A stretch of DNA of 64,000 bases from Planctomycetota bacterium. GTDB taxonomy: Bacteria; Planctomycetota; Phycisphaerae; UBA1845; UTPLA1. The stretch covers positions 29,670-93,669 of the forward strand of contig QEVG01000013.1 of assembly GCA_003576905.1 (NCBI GenBank). Reading direction: 5' to 3'. This document shows, one piece after another, positions 55,233-63,731 of the stretch. Every line of letters starts with the position of its first letter. Within the stretch, counting starts at the first letter, position 1. The position numbers and the translations under genes were made by a program. The notes below the pieces were generated by a model that had not been told where the DNA came from, did not search any database, and worked only from the letters and a program-made list of their open reading frames with translations.

Positions 55233-56186
55233 ATGACCGACGGACTCGAGATCATCCGCGTTCCTGCTGTTGACGCGCGTCTGGCGCTGCGGCTGACGCT
55301 TTCCGCGCCGGGCCAGACGGCGGCGGAACTCGAGCAGCACGTCTCGGGGTTCGTCGAGTTCGCGCGGCGGATGGGACTCGATCTATCTCGGCAGTGGATG
55401 GTTCGTCGCGGGGGCCGTGCAGTCTGCGCGTGCACGTGTATCGAGTCGCCGGGGCGGACGGTCATGGTGTTCCTGCCCGATTCCGGCCGGGTGCGGGCCG
55501 AGGGCGGCGCGCTCGATCGACTTCTGGCCCACGTTCTCGCCGAGTACAAGGGTCGTGACATTCGGTTGGCACAGTCGCTGATCGATCCCGATGACCACGA
55601 GACGCGTCGCGCGCTGGAGGCCGCCGGTTTCTTCGAGATCGCGGAACTTGCCTACATGGAGGCCGACGTTCTGCGCACGCCGAGACGCTTCGAGCCGCCG
55701 CGGCCGAAGACGCCCGCCGTCGAATGGGAGATGTATTCCCCGGCGCGACACGCGGTTTTCCGCGATTTTATTGCCCGTACATACGAGGGGAGCCTGGACT
55801 GTCCAAAGCTGGCGGGGTTGCGTGACATGGAGGATGTCATTGCCGGGCACAAGGGGGCAGGGCTTTTTGATCCCGCTCGGTGGTTGCTCGCGGTTCATGA
55901 TCGGCGTCCCGCGGGCTGTATCCTGTTGGGAGAAAACCCCTTACGGCCGGCGGCTGAAATCGTGTACATGGCCGTGGACCCGGCGATGCGCGGGCGGGGG
56001 CTGGGCCGCGTTCTGCTAAACGAGGGGTTCCGGGTGGCGCACGTCGCGCATCTCGAGAAGGTTACGCTCGCGGTTGATGCGGCGAACGTGCCTGCATGGC
56101 AACTTTACCGATCGTTCGGCTTCACGGTGACCATTCGGCGCCGCGCGATGATTCGGGCCATATCATCAACATCCGATGGAAGTTGA
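55233..56186 (+). CDS. Tandem GNAT acetyltransferase
   Basis: A 317-residue protein with two GNAT-like halves. The N-terminal half (about 1-145) is degenerate; the C-terminal half has the acetyl-CoA motif YMAVDPAMRGRGLGRVLLNEGF and then VDAANVPAWQLYRSFGF. The layout is like that of mycothiol-synthase-type tandem GNATs, but the substrate is unknown. The ATG at 55233 has no clear ribosome site; the frame is open upstream, through the end of the glycosyltransferase gene. Confidence 0.83.
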   Translation: MTDGLEIIRVPAVDARLALRLTLSAPGQTAAELEQHVSGFVEFARRMGLDLSRQWMVRRGGRAVCACTCIESPGRTVMVFLPDSGRVRAEGGALDRLLAHVLAEYKGRDIRLAQSLIDPDDHETRRALEAAGFFEIAELAYMEADVLRTPRRFEPPRPKTPAVEWEMYSPARHAVFRDFIARTYEGSLDCPKLAGLRDMEDVIAGHKGAGLFDPARWLLAVHDRRPAGCILLGENPLRPAAEIVYMAVDPAMRGRGLGRVLLNEGFRVAHVAHLEKVTLAVDAANVPAWQLYRSFGFTVTIRRRAMIRAISSTSDGS

Positions 56187-56546
56187 AGATGCGAAGTTAT
56201 TCACGAGGTTTTCCACGGAGTATGCACGCGCGAACTTGCGGTGTGGGCAAGTCGTGGAGGCGGAGATTTTTCAAACGTTTTTTCTGTCGCAAGTTTCGGT
56301 CCGCGCGATGAAAAGTCGCGTGTGCAAAACTTTCGCTAAAGTTTCTGATTGACTGGAATATCACCCGTTCGTATAACTTCGTCCCGGCAAGAAGCACGCG
56401 GATTTAGGCGTCCATCGGACTCGTGCCGCGGGGCCGGAGCAGAAGCAAAAGCAGGCATTTAACCCCTTCTTGCCCCGACGAATCAACCGTTTTCCCAGGG
56501 AATCCGCGAATCGCGCATGCATTCGCGGTCGTGGAAGGAGCGCGCC
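56187..56546. promoter_or_regulatory. Candidate chromosomal origin (oriC) with DnaA-box-like sites, upstream of dnaA
   Basis: A 360-base gene-free region directly before dnaA. TTATTCACG (56197-56205) and TTTTCCACG (56209-56217) match TTWTNCACA at eight of nine positions, differing only at the last base. TGTGCAAAA at 56321-56329 is a perfect TTWTNCACA on the minus strand. The first two boxes are 12 bases apart in the same orientation. An AT-richer patch sits at 56330-56390. No second dense cluster is visible, so this may be the dnaA promoter region and not the origin. Confidence 0.5.
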
Positions 56547-57977
56547 GTGACGACCCTCGCAATCGACCTTGTCGACCGACTTCGAGACCGCATTGAAGAA
56601 CTCCTCGGGGCCCAGCGGTTCAAGATCTGGTTCAAGAACTGCACGCAGCTTTCGATTGCCGACGGCATTCTGAAGGTGGGCGTGCCGAATCTGTTCATCA
56701 GCGGATGGATCGAGGACCACTACGACGACGTGATTCGCCAGGCGGCGCAAGAGATCGTCGGCGGGGACGTGAAAGTCACGTACTGCGTCGATCCCGTGCT
56801 CTTCCGAAAGATGCGAAAGAGCACGCTGAACTCCCAGGCGGCCTTCATCGAGAAGCACGCGGAGCGATCCGGACGCGACGGTGAAAACGGCAAGCCGGTC
56901 GTCCTTCCTCCGCAGCGCACGCTGCGCGGCCGCATGGAGGATTTCGTCGTCGGTTCCAACAACCGGCTGGCGTACTCGGTCGCACAGTCGGTGATCGAGC
57001 ACCCCAACGGCGACTCCAGCGTAGTCTGCATCTACAGCGCCTGCGGGCTCGGCAAGACACACCTGTTGCAGGGCATTGCAAACGCCCTTTCCGAGCGGAA
57101 GCCGCGGACCCGCTGGGTGTATGCCTCGGGAGAGGATTTCACGAACCAGTTCCTGTATGCCCTCCGCGAGCACAAGCTTGATGCGTTCCGGCACCGCTAC
57201 CGGGATATTGATGTTCTGCTACTCGATGACATGCAGTTCATCGCCAACAAGCGGGCGACCCAGGAGGAGTTTCTCCACACGTTCAACGCGATCAGCGGGG
57301 CGGGCAAACGCGTCGTCCTCGCGACCGATGCCCACCCGAAGATGATCGGCGAGCTTTCCGATTCGCTGGTGAATCGACTCGTCTCCGGCATGGTCGTCAA
57401 GATCGAGCGGCCGGACGTCGAGACGCGGAAGGAGATCCTTCGCCGCCGCGCCCATGCCCTCCAGCAGAACATTCCCGATTCCGTGCTGCACTACATCGCC
57501 GAGAAGATCCAGGCGAATGTGCGCGAACTGGAAGGCTGCCTCGTCAAGCTCCTGGCGTTCGCCTCGCTCACGCGGGAGCCTATCTCCCTTGACATGGCCC
57601 GGCGCGCCCTCGAGGACCACCTGACCCAGACGCGGAAGCTGCTGACCGTCGCGGAGATTGAGCAGAGCGTGGCCACCTACTTCGGCATCCTCACGGCCGA
57701 TCTGCATACATCCCGGAAGAGCCGGACGATCGCCCTGGCCCGTAACGTGGCCATGTTCATCGCTCGGAAGCACACCGACCTGTCGTTTCCGGAGATCGGC
57801 CGCATGATGGGCAACAAGAACCACACGACGGTGCTGCTGGCCTGCCGGCGCATCACGCAACTTCTGGCGACCGATTCGGAAGTGAACTGGCCGAGCATCA
57901 GCGGCATACAGGCCCGGCCGATCGCCCAGATCATCTCGGCGCAGGAGGAGCAGCTCGGCTGTCAGGCTCCGGCGTGA
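56547..57977 (+). CDS. dnaA: Chromosomal replication initiator DnaA, variant DNA-recognition loop
   Basis: A 476-residue initiator. Domain I is residues 5-80, a variable linker follows, and the AAA+ domain has Walker A CGLGKTHLL (167-171 core; the usual GGVGLGKT is SACGLGKT), Walker B LLLDDMQF (227-228), and the NVRELEG sensor 2 Arg. Domain IV reads PEIGRMMGNKNHTTVLLACRR, where other bacteria have GGRDHTTV. The replaced Arg and Asp face the DnaA box. GTG at 56547 is the start, with AAGGAG six bases upstream; an ATG ten codons earlier lacks it. Confidence 0.93.
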   Translation: MTTLAIDLVDRLRDRIEELLGAQRFKIWFKNCTQLSIADGILKVGVPNLFISGWIEDHYDDVIRQAAQEIVGGDVKVTYCVDPVLFRKMRKSTLNSQAAFIEKHAERSGRDGENGKPVVLPPQRTLRGRMEDFVVGSNNRLAYSVAQSVIEHPNGDSSVVCIYSACGLGKTHLLQGIANALSERKPRTRWVYASGEDFTNQFLYALREHKLDAFRHRYRDIDVLLLDDMQFIANKRATQEEFLHTFNAISGAGKRVVLATDAHPKMIGELSDSLVNRLVSGMVVKIERPDVETRKEILRRRAHALQQNIPDSVLHYIAEKIQANVRELEGCLVKLLAFASLTREPISLDMARRALEDHLTQTRKLLTVAEIEQSVATYFGILTADLHTSRKSRTIALARNVAMFIARKHTDLSFPEIGRMMGNKNHTTVLLACRRITQLLATDSEVNWPSISGIQARPIAQIISAQEEQLGCQAPA

Positions 57978-58013
57978 TCGGCGCGGCGACCCGCCGCGCG
58001 CAGGTGGACTTTT

Positions 58014-58075
58014 CGAGTGGAGCAGGCGGCTTGCCTGCCGAACGCGGGCAGGGAAGCCCGCGGCCACTCGATTTT
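58014..58075 (+). terminator. Structured three-stem element followed by T-run after dnaA
   Basis: A closing stem CGAGTGG (58014-58020) pairs with CCACTCG (58064-58070). Inside are two perfect hairpins, GCAGGC-GGCTT-GCCTGC (58022-58038) and GCGGGC-AGGGAA-GCCCGC (58044-58061). A TTTTT tract follows at 58072-58076. This three-way-junction shape ends in a T-run and could be an intrinsic terminator for dnaA. It could instead be a dispersed palindromic repeat. Confidence 0.55.
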
Positions 58076-58191
58076 TCTAACTTCCTTCCCGATTGCGTCT
58101 TACGCGGCACGAACGGCGGCATCCTCCACACGATCCGCGGCGAATCGGGCGGTTCTTGACCCGCCCGCGGGCATCCCCTACAAATGATCAC

Positions 58192-58596
58192 ATGGCCAAA
58201 GAAGCACCCCTTGATTGTTCGGTGATCACCCCGGAAAAGCAGGTACTTTCCGCGTCGGCAAATGCCGTGGTTTTTCCGGCGCATGACGGCCTGGTGGGCA
58301 TTCTGAAGGACCGCGCGCCGCTGCTCTGTGAACTTGGTACCGGCGTGATGCGGGTGGACGTTCCGAACGGTCCGGCGAAACAGGTCTATATCGACGCCGG
58401 ATTCGCCCAGGTCCTCGACAACCATGTCACGATTCTGACTGAGCGCGCAGCGCTTGCCGAGGACATCCAGCGGTCCGAGGCACAAAGAGCTCTTGAAGAG
58501 GCGGAGCGAATGCCCGCCGGCGACGAGGCCGCCATCGCGGCGCGCCAGAAGGCCATTGAGCGGGCCAAAGCGCAGCTCAGCATCGCCCAGAAGTAG
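58192..58596 (+). CDS. atpC: F-type ATP synthase epsilon subunit, not next to other atp genes
   Basis: A 134-residue protein: a beta-sandwich (LDCSVITPEKQVLSASANAVVFPAHDGLVGILKDRAPL, LGTGVMRVDV, YIDAGFAQVLDNHVTILTERA) and a helical hairpin C-terminus rich in Ala/Glu/Lys. These are the normal epsilon features. No atpD, atpG or atpA lies within several kilobases, so this subunit is separate from the rest of the operon. The ribosome site is weak; the next gene is aceE, on the opposite strand. Confidence 0.88.
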   Translation: MAKEAPLDCSVITPEKQVLSASANAVVFPAHDGLVGILKDRAPLLCELGTGVMRVDVPNGPAKQVYIDAGFAQVLDNHVTILTERAALAEDIQRSEAQRALEEAERMPAGDEAAIAARQKAIERAKAQLSIAQK

Positions 58597-58637
58597 AGCC
58601 GCACGTTGCAATCGGGCTTTCATCAGGCCCGGGGGGT

Positions 58638-61313
58638 TCAGCTGCGCGCCGGCTCCGGGCGTTCCGGGTCGATTCCAAATTCGCGAATCGCCTCCTCGGC
58701 GACGCTTGCGACGATCTCGCCGCGCTGGGCCAGCGTGTTCAGCGTGGCGACGCAGATCGACTCCGCATCGACCTCGAAGAATCGCCGCAGGTCTTCGCGG
58801 GCCTCGCTGCGTCCGAAGCCGTCGGTGCCGAGAGCGACAAACTCCGCCGGCGCCCACGGCGCGACCTGTTCGGCGACCAGCTTGAGGTAGTCGCTCGACG
58901 CGATGATGGGATGCGGATCGGCCTCCATCTGCCTGGCGAAGTAGCTCTTTTTCGGCCGGGCGGCGGGGTGGAGACGGTTCCATCGGTCGACCATCAGCGC
59001 CTCGCGTCGAAGCTGCTGATAGCTCGTGACGCTCCACACATCGGCCGAGACCTTGAAGCGCTCCGCGAGCATGGCCTGGGCGCGAAGGGCTTCGTTGAGG
59101 ATCGCGCCGCTGCCAAACAGGTGAACGCGCGGCCAGTTGCGCTTGCGCTCACCCGGCTTGTAAAGGTAAAAGCCCTTGAGAACTCCCTCGGCGACGCCCT
59201 CGCCATCGGGAATCGGCGGCATCTCATACGGCTCGTTGCAGATTGCGATGTAATAGAAAATGTCCTCGTGCTTCTCATACATCCGCCGAATGCCCTCGCG
59301 GATGATGATCGCGAGTTCATAGGCGAACGCGGGATCGTAGGCGAGGCAGTTGGGGACGGTGGTCGCATGGAGCAGGCTGTGGCCGTCCTGGTGCTGAAGC
59401 CCCTCGCCGGCGAGGGTCGTGCGTCCGCTGGTGGCGCCCATCAGGAAGCCCTTGCCGCGAATGTCTCCGTGGGCCCAGATGCTGTCGCCGACGCGCTGGA
59501 AGCCGAACATCGAATAGAACGTGAAGAACGGAATCGTATTGATGCCGTGGGTGACGTAGGCGGTGCCCGCTGCGGTGAAGGACGCCATCGACCCGGCTTC
59601 GGTGATGCCCTCCTGAAGGAGCTGGCCGTCGGTCTCCTCGCGGTAGTACATCAGCGACTGGCGATCAACCGGCTCGTACTTCTGTCCGCTGTGGGCGTAG
59701 ATGCCGTGCTTCTGGAAGAGTGCTTCCATGCCGAAGGTGCGGCTCTCGTCTGGGACGATCGGCACGATGAGATCGCCGATCTTCGGATCGTCCAGGAGCC
59801 GCGACAGGAGGCGCACAAACACCATCGTCGTCGAGGCGGGGCGACCGGCGCTTCCCTTGAAGAACTCCTCGAAGACTTTTTCCGAGACGGCATCGAGGGG
59901 CTTGGCGCGGACCATGCGCCGCGGGACGAACCCCCCAAGCGCGGCCCGCCGTTCCTGGATATAGCGCTCTTCCGGGCTGCCGGCCGGAGGACGATAAAAG
60001 GGCGCGTCGCGCAGCTCGCGGTCGGAGATCGGAATCTCAAACCGGTCGCGGAACTCCTTCAGCTCCTGCTCGTTGAGTTTCTTCTGCTGGTGGGTGATGT
60101 TCTTGCCCTCGCCGGCTTCGCCGAGGCCGTATCCCTTAATGGTCCGGGCGAGAATGACCGTCGGCCGGCCGGTGTTTTCGACGGCGGCGCTGTAGGCGGC
60201 ATAGACCTTTTGCGGGTCGTGGCCGCCGAGGCGCAGCTTTTCGAGCTGCTTGTCGCTCAGGTCCTGCACGAGGGCTGCAAGTCTCGGATCGGTTCCGAAG
60301 AAATGTTCGCGGATGTAGGAGCCGGGCGAGACGCTGTACTTCTGCCACTGTCCGTCGACGACGCCGGCCATGCGCGCTGGAAGCAAATTGTCCGTATCGC
60401 GTTCAAAGAGCGGGTCCCAGTCGCCGCCCCAGACGACCTTGATGGCGTTCCAGCCCGCGCCGCGGAACGCCGCCTCCAGTTCCTGGATGATGCTGCCGTT
60501 TCCGCGTACCGGGCCGTCGAGGCGCTGGAGGTTGCAGTTGACAACGAAGATAAGGTTATCGAGCCCCTCGCGCGAAGCGAGCGTGATGGCGCCCATGCTC
60601 TCCGGCTCGTCCATCTCGCCGTCGCCAAGAAAGGCCCATACGCGGCAATGGTCCGTCTTGGCCAGCCCGCGGTCATTCAAGTATCGATTGAACCGGGCCT
60701 GGTAAATGGCCGAAAGCGGGCCGAGGCCCATCGACACGGTCGGGAACTCCCAGAAGTCGGGCATAAGCCACGGGTGCGGATAGCTGGAAAGCCCGCCGCC
60801 CTCGGAGAGTTCACGCCGGAAGTTGTGAAGCCGGGCCGTCGTCAGGCGGCCCTCAAGATATGCACGGGCGTAGATTCCGGGAGCGCAGTGGCCCTGAAAA
60901 TAGATCTGATCGCCTGTGCGTTCGGGTGTGTTGGCGCGGAAAAAATGATTGAAGCCTACTTCGAGCAGCGTGGCGGCGCTGGCATAGGTGGAAATATGAC
61001 CGCCGATGCCGGGTGAGCGCCGGTTGGCCCGGACAACAAGCGCCATGGCGTTCCAGCGCATGTAGCTCTTGAGACGCCGCTCGATCGCCCGGTCGCCGGG
61101 GTAGGGCGGCTGGCGATTCACGGGGATCGTGTTCACATAAGGAGTGTTGGCGTTAAAGGGGACGGCGACGCCGCGGGTGCGGGCCCAGTCATGAAGGGCT
61201 GTCAAAAGGAACTGAGCCCGCTCGGGCCCCTGGGCGCCGACGACGGCTTCCAGCGACTCCAGCCATTCCCTTGTTTCTACGGGATCCGCATCTGGCATGT
61301 AGGGGTAGGACAT
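58638..61313 (-). CDS. aceE: Pyruvate dehydrogenase E1, homodimeric type
   Basis: It decarboxylates pyruvate with ThDP and reductively acetylates E2 lipoyl. 891 residues. The ThDP site is VWAFLGDGEMDEPE followed by the Asn of VVNCNLQRLDGPV (GDG...N motif). GGHISTYASAATLLEVGFNHF, ITEAGSMASFTAAGTAY and GEGLQHQDGHSLLHATTVPN are typical of the AceE family. E2 and E3 genes are not beside it. Confidence 0.96.
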   Translation of the reverse strand: MSYPYMPDADPVETREWLESLEAVVGAQGPERAQFLLTALHDWARTRGVAVPFNANTPYVNTIPVNRQPPYPGDRAIERRLKSYMRWNAMALVVRANRRSPGIGGHISTYASAATLLEVGFNHFFRANTPERTGDQIYFQGHCAPGIYARAYLEGRLTTARLHNFRRELSEGGGLSSYPHPWLMPDFWEFPTVSMGLGPLSAIYQARFNRYLNDRGLAKTDHCRVWAFLGDGEMDEPESMGAITLASREGLDNLIFVVNCNLQRLDGPVRGNGSIIQELEAAFRGAGWNAIKVVWGGDWDPLFERDTDNLLPARMAGVVDGQWQKYSVSPGSYIREHFFGTDPRLAALVQDLSDKQLEKLRLGGHDPQKVYAAYSAAVENTGRPTVILARTIKGYGLGEAGEGKNITHQQKKLNEQELKEFRDRFEIPISDRELRDAPFYRPPAGSPEERYIQERRAALGGFVPRRMVRAKPLDAVSEKVFEEFFKGSAGRPASTTMVFVRLLSRLLDDPKIGDLIVPIVPDESRTFGMEALFQKHGIYAHSGQKYEPVDRQSLMYYREETDGQLLQEGITEAGSMASFTAAGTAYVTHGINTIPFFTFYSMFGFQRVGDSIWAHGDIRGKGFLMGATSGRTTLAGEGLQHQDGHSLLHATTVPNCLAYDPAFAYELAIIIREGIRRMYEKHEDIFYYIAICNEPYEMPPIPDGEGVAEGVLKGFYLYKPGERKRNWPRVHLFGSGAILNEALRAQAMLAERFKVSADVWSVTSYQQLRREALMVDRWNRLHPAARPKKSYFARQMEADPHPIIASSDYLKLVAEQVAPWAPAEFVALGTDGFGRSEAREDLRRFFEVDAESICVATLNTLAQRGEIVASVAEEAIREFGIDPERPEPARS

Positions 61314-61511
61314 TCGGCAGACTTTAGCGATTCACGCGGGAATTTCAACAAAGCTCTGCCGAAAGACATCGCCGAGCGCAGGCGCATCGGCCGATGCACG
61401 TTTTCCTGCGCTCATCGCGCCGCGAGGTGATGATTGCCGTCTCGGCGGGGGGGCGCACTGGTCCTGCGACGTTCGCGTGGCGCGCGTGCCGCCGTGTTGG
61501 CGGGACAGCCG

Positions 61512-62501
61512 TCAGGGCGACGATTCGGTGGAATGCTGTCCGGCCTGTATATCGCCCGAATTCTTGCCGGCGCTGACGGTCTTGGTTTCGTCGGCAGGAC
61601 GTCCGGGCCCGCTCTCAATGACGAAATTCGCTTCAGTAAGTGCGACGTTCGCCTTCAGGCCGCTGTACATGTACATCGCGTCGAGCGTGGAATCCGATCG
61701 CTCGACCTTGCCCGGGATCCAGAGATACGTGGCGACGGGGAGATTCGTGGCGGCACTGATGTAGAGGTCCTGGAGCTTGCATGCGTATTGATCGCCGGCG
61801 GGATAGCGCAATTCGAAATGATGGCACATCTCGTTGAGGGGGCCGATTGGCTTCGGGTCGGAGCGGGTGATCCTGACCTCGCCGTGCGCCCGGGCTTTTT
61901 CGATGCGGTCGATGACGCGCTCCATCATGCGCCGCGGGCCGAAGTCCGTGATCGGGTTGCGGGCCTTCTGAAACGTCACCGCAAACTCGGCCGGGTATTT
62001 TTGCAGCGAGGGCGGCAGCCCGAAGAGCCCGCTACGCGGCATCAGGAGAACCTTGTTGTCTTCCTTGCCATGGACATACACGCACTGCCGATACTCGCTC
62101 TTCGGATCATTCCAGGTGAAGCGCACGGAAAACGGCTCGTTGCGGTGCTCGGCGATGATGTCCTCTTTCGGTTTAAGCTCCCTCAGAAGGCCGAGTCGTT
62201 CCTGTCGGAGAAAGTTCACGGTAAGTGTCTTAAGCTTTTTCGTCTCGGCCAGTGATGCCTTCAGGAAGGCGATGTGCTGCTGCGTATCGGAGGCAGACTC
62301 CGATGCCGCAGCCGGCGACCCCGCCGCCATCGGCATCTTCGTCCCCTCAGCCGGCTTCGTCTCTTTTTCCGCCGGCTCCTTGATCTCAACCTGCTTGCTC
62401 TCAGGCACGGGCGTTTCCGGCTTGGCGCATCCGGTCAACAGGAGATGCCCGGTTGTAATCACGGCGGCCGCAAGAAACGACCGCAAGATTGTCTTGCTCA
62501 T
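61512..62501 (-). CDS. DUF1571-type lipoprotein
   Basis: A 329-residue protein. MSKTILRSFLAAAVITTGHLLLTGC is a lipoprotein signal (lipobox LLTGC). A Lys/Glu/Pro-rich linker (26-60) precedes the domain, which carries FLRQERLGLLRELKPKEDIIAEHRNEPFSVRFTW, YVHGKEDNKVLLMPRSG and ARAHGEVRITRSDPKPIG. This is the DUF1571 pattern found in planctomycetes, related to lipoprotein-carrier-like folds; the function is unknown. GGAG is eight bases before the ATG at 62501. Confidence 0.82.
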   Translation of the reverse strand: MSKTILRSFLAAAVITTGHLLLTGCAKPETPVPESKQVEIKEPAEKETKPAEGTKMPMAAGSPAAASESASDTQQHIAFLKASLAETKKLKTLTVNFLRQERLGLLRELKPKEDIIAEHRNEPFSVRFTWNDPKSEYRQCVYVHGKEDNKVLLMPRSGLFGLPPSLQKYPAEFAVTFQKARNPITDFGPRRMMERVIDRIEKARAHGEVRITRSDPKPIGPLNEMCHHFELRYPAGDQYACKLQDLYISAATNLPVATYLWIPGKVERSDSTLDAMYMYSGLKANVALTEANFVIESGPGRPADETKTVSAGKNSGDIQAGQHSTESSP

Positions 62502-62621
62502 GGTTCTGACTCCAGTTGCATCCTGCCCGCGAGGAGGATCGCTGCGCCCGGCAGCGCGCAAGGACCTACCCGCGATTCTAGGCCTGCCAATCGAATCGGC
62601 CACAAGGTGGCCGTCCGCGGG

Positions 62622-63569
62622 CTAATAAAAGACCGTTCGGGTCCGATGATGACGGGCGGTCACGTCCGGCCTATGGGACAAGTCCCACAAGTACCAGTCC
62701 ACCTGCCAAGGGGTTGTTCGTTTCCCCTGGGTCGCGGCGACACGGGACATTCGATCCACCGCATGGATCGAAGCCGCCCTGATTTCAATCTCCTCGGGGC
62801 TGCCGGGGGCCAACTCTTCTTCTGTATCGACCCTTCGGGCCAGATCTTCGGAGAACCGCAGGACGCCCAGATGCCGAAGGGCCTGGGGAATGCGGTAATC
62901 GGCGAAGGCAGTCAACTCGTCGAGCCCGGCGAGCGGGGGGTAGTCATGGGTCTGCCAGGCCATGGAGATATCCAGGGCGGCGATCTGGGCGCGTTTCATG
63001 AAATAGACGATCTTGCCGCGATAGTTGGCAACGTCGCGGAAGGAGTCGAACTCGGTCATGAGGAGCACAGCCAGCGGCCAGGCCCTGTTGGCGACGGACT
63101 CGATGGCAAACATGAACTGGCCGTCGAAACGATCGACAAGGATCCGCCCGGTCTCGCGGATGATCTTTTCGCGCTCGTCCATGAGCAGAAGTTCGCCCTT
63201 GCCGCCGAGGACCTGGCGGATTTCGTCGGCGGGGACTTCCAGCCAGAAGCGCGGATCGTACCAGCCCGGCTCGTAGCGGGCGGCGAGAAGGAGTGACACG
63301 AACATGGCATTAAACCGCTCGTAGGTGCGGCCGCGCCACTCGAACCGCAGCGGATCGCTCGACCAGAAGCAAAAGTTCAGGGCGTCGATAAGGAGCACGA
63401 GGTTGGCGAGCTTCTCCTGCGAGCCGGCCAGCATCGAGAGAAGTTCGTGTCCGGCGGGCCGCAGGGCCACCGGCGACACCTCATGCGCCCATCGCGCGAT
63501 GGCCTCGTCGTCAATCGCGACATGCATTGCCCCTTCAACGACCGGCCGTGTGGATTCGAGAACCAGCAT
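62622..63569 (-). CDS. Queuosine-salvage-type protein (Qng1/DUF2419)
   Basis: A 315-residue alpha-helical protein. LLIDALNFCFWSSDPLRFEW, RFNAMFVSLLLAARYEPGW, FADYRIPQALRHLGVL and EEIEIRAASIHAVDRM match the DUF2419 family, whose members act as queuosine 5'-phosphate hydrolases/glycosylases that free queuine for tRNA modification. In bacteria this implies uptake of queuosine or related bases. ATG at 63569 is chosen; a TTG 12 codons upstream is weak. Confidence 0.85.
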   Translation of the reverse strand: MLVLESTRPVVEGAMHVAIDDEAIARWAHEVSPVALRPAGHELLSMLAGSQEKLANLVLLIDALNFCFWSSDPLRFEWRGRTYERFNAMFVSLLLAARYEPGWYDPRFWLEVPADEIRQVLGGKGELLLMDEREKIIRETGRILVDRFDGQFMFAIESVANRAWPLAVLLMTEFDSFRDVANYRGKIVYFMKRAQIAALDISMAWQTHDYPPLAGLDELTAFADYRIPQALRHLGVLRFSEDLARRVDTEEELAPGSPEEIEIRAASIHAVDRMSRVAATQGKRTTPWQVDWYLWDLSHRPDVTARHHRTRTVFY

Positions 63570-63731
63570 GCGTCCGGATGCTAGCCCGGCTGTGGATTGA
63601 TTCAATATGCCGACGGCGTGGCAGGGCCGATCTCCCTTGGTACAGGTACATAAGTCAATATCCGCGAGATGGTTAGGAACGGAGGCCGGACGCCTGCCCG
63701 CGCGGTTCCTGAGGCGTGGCGACGGCGCTTC

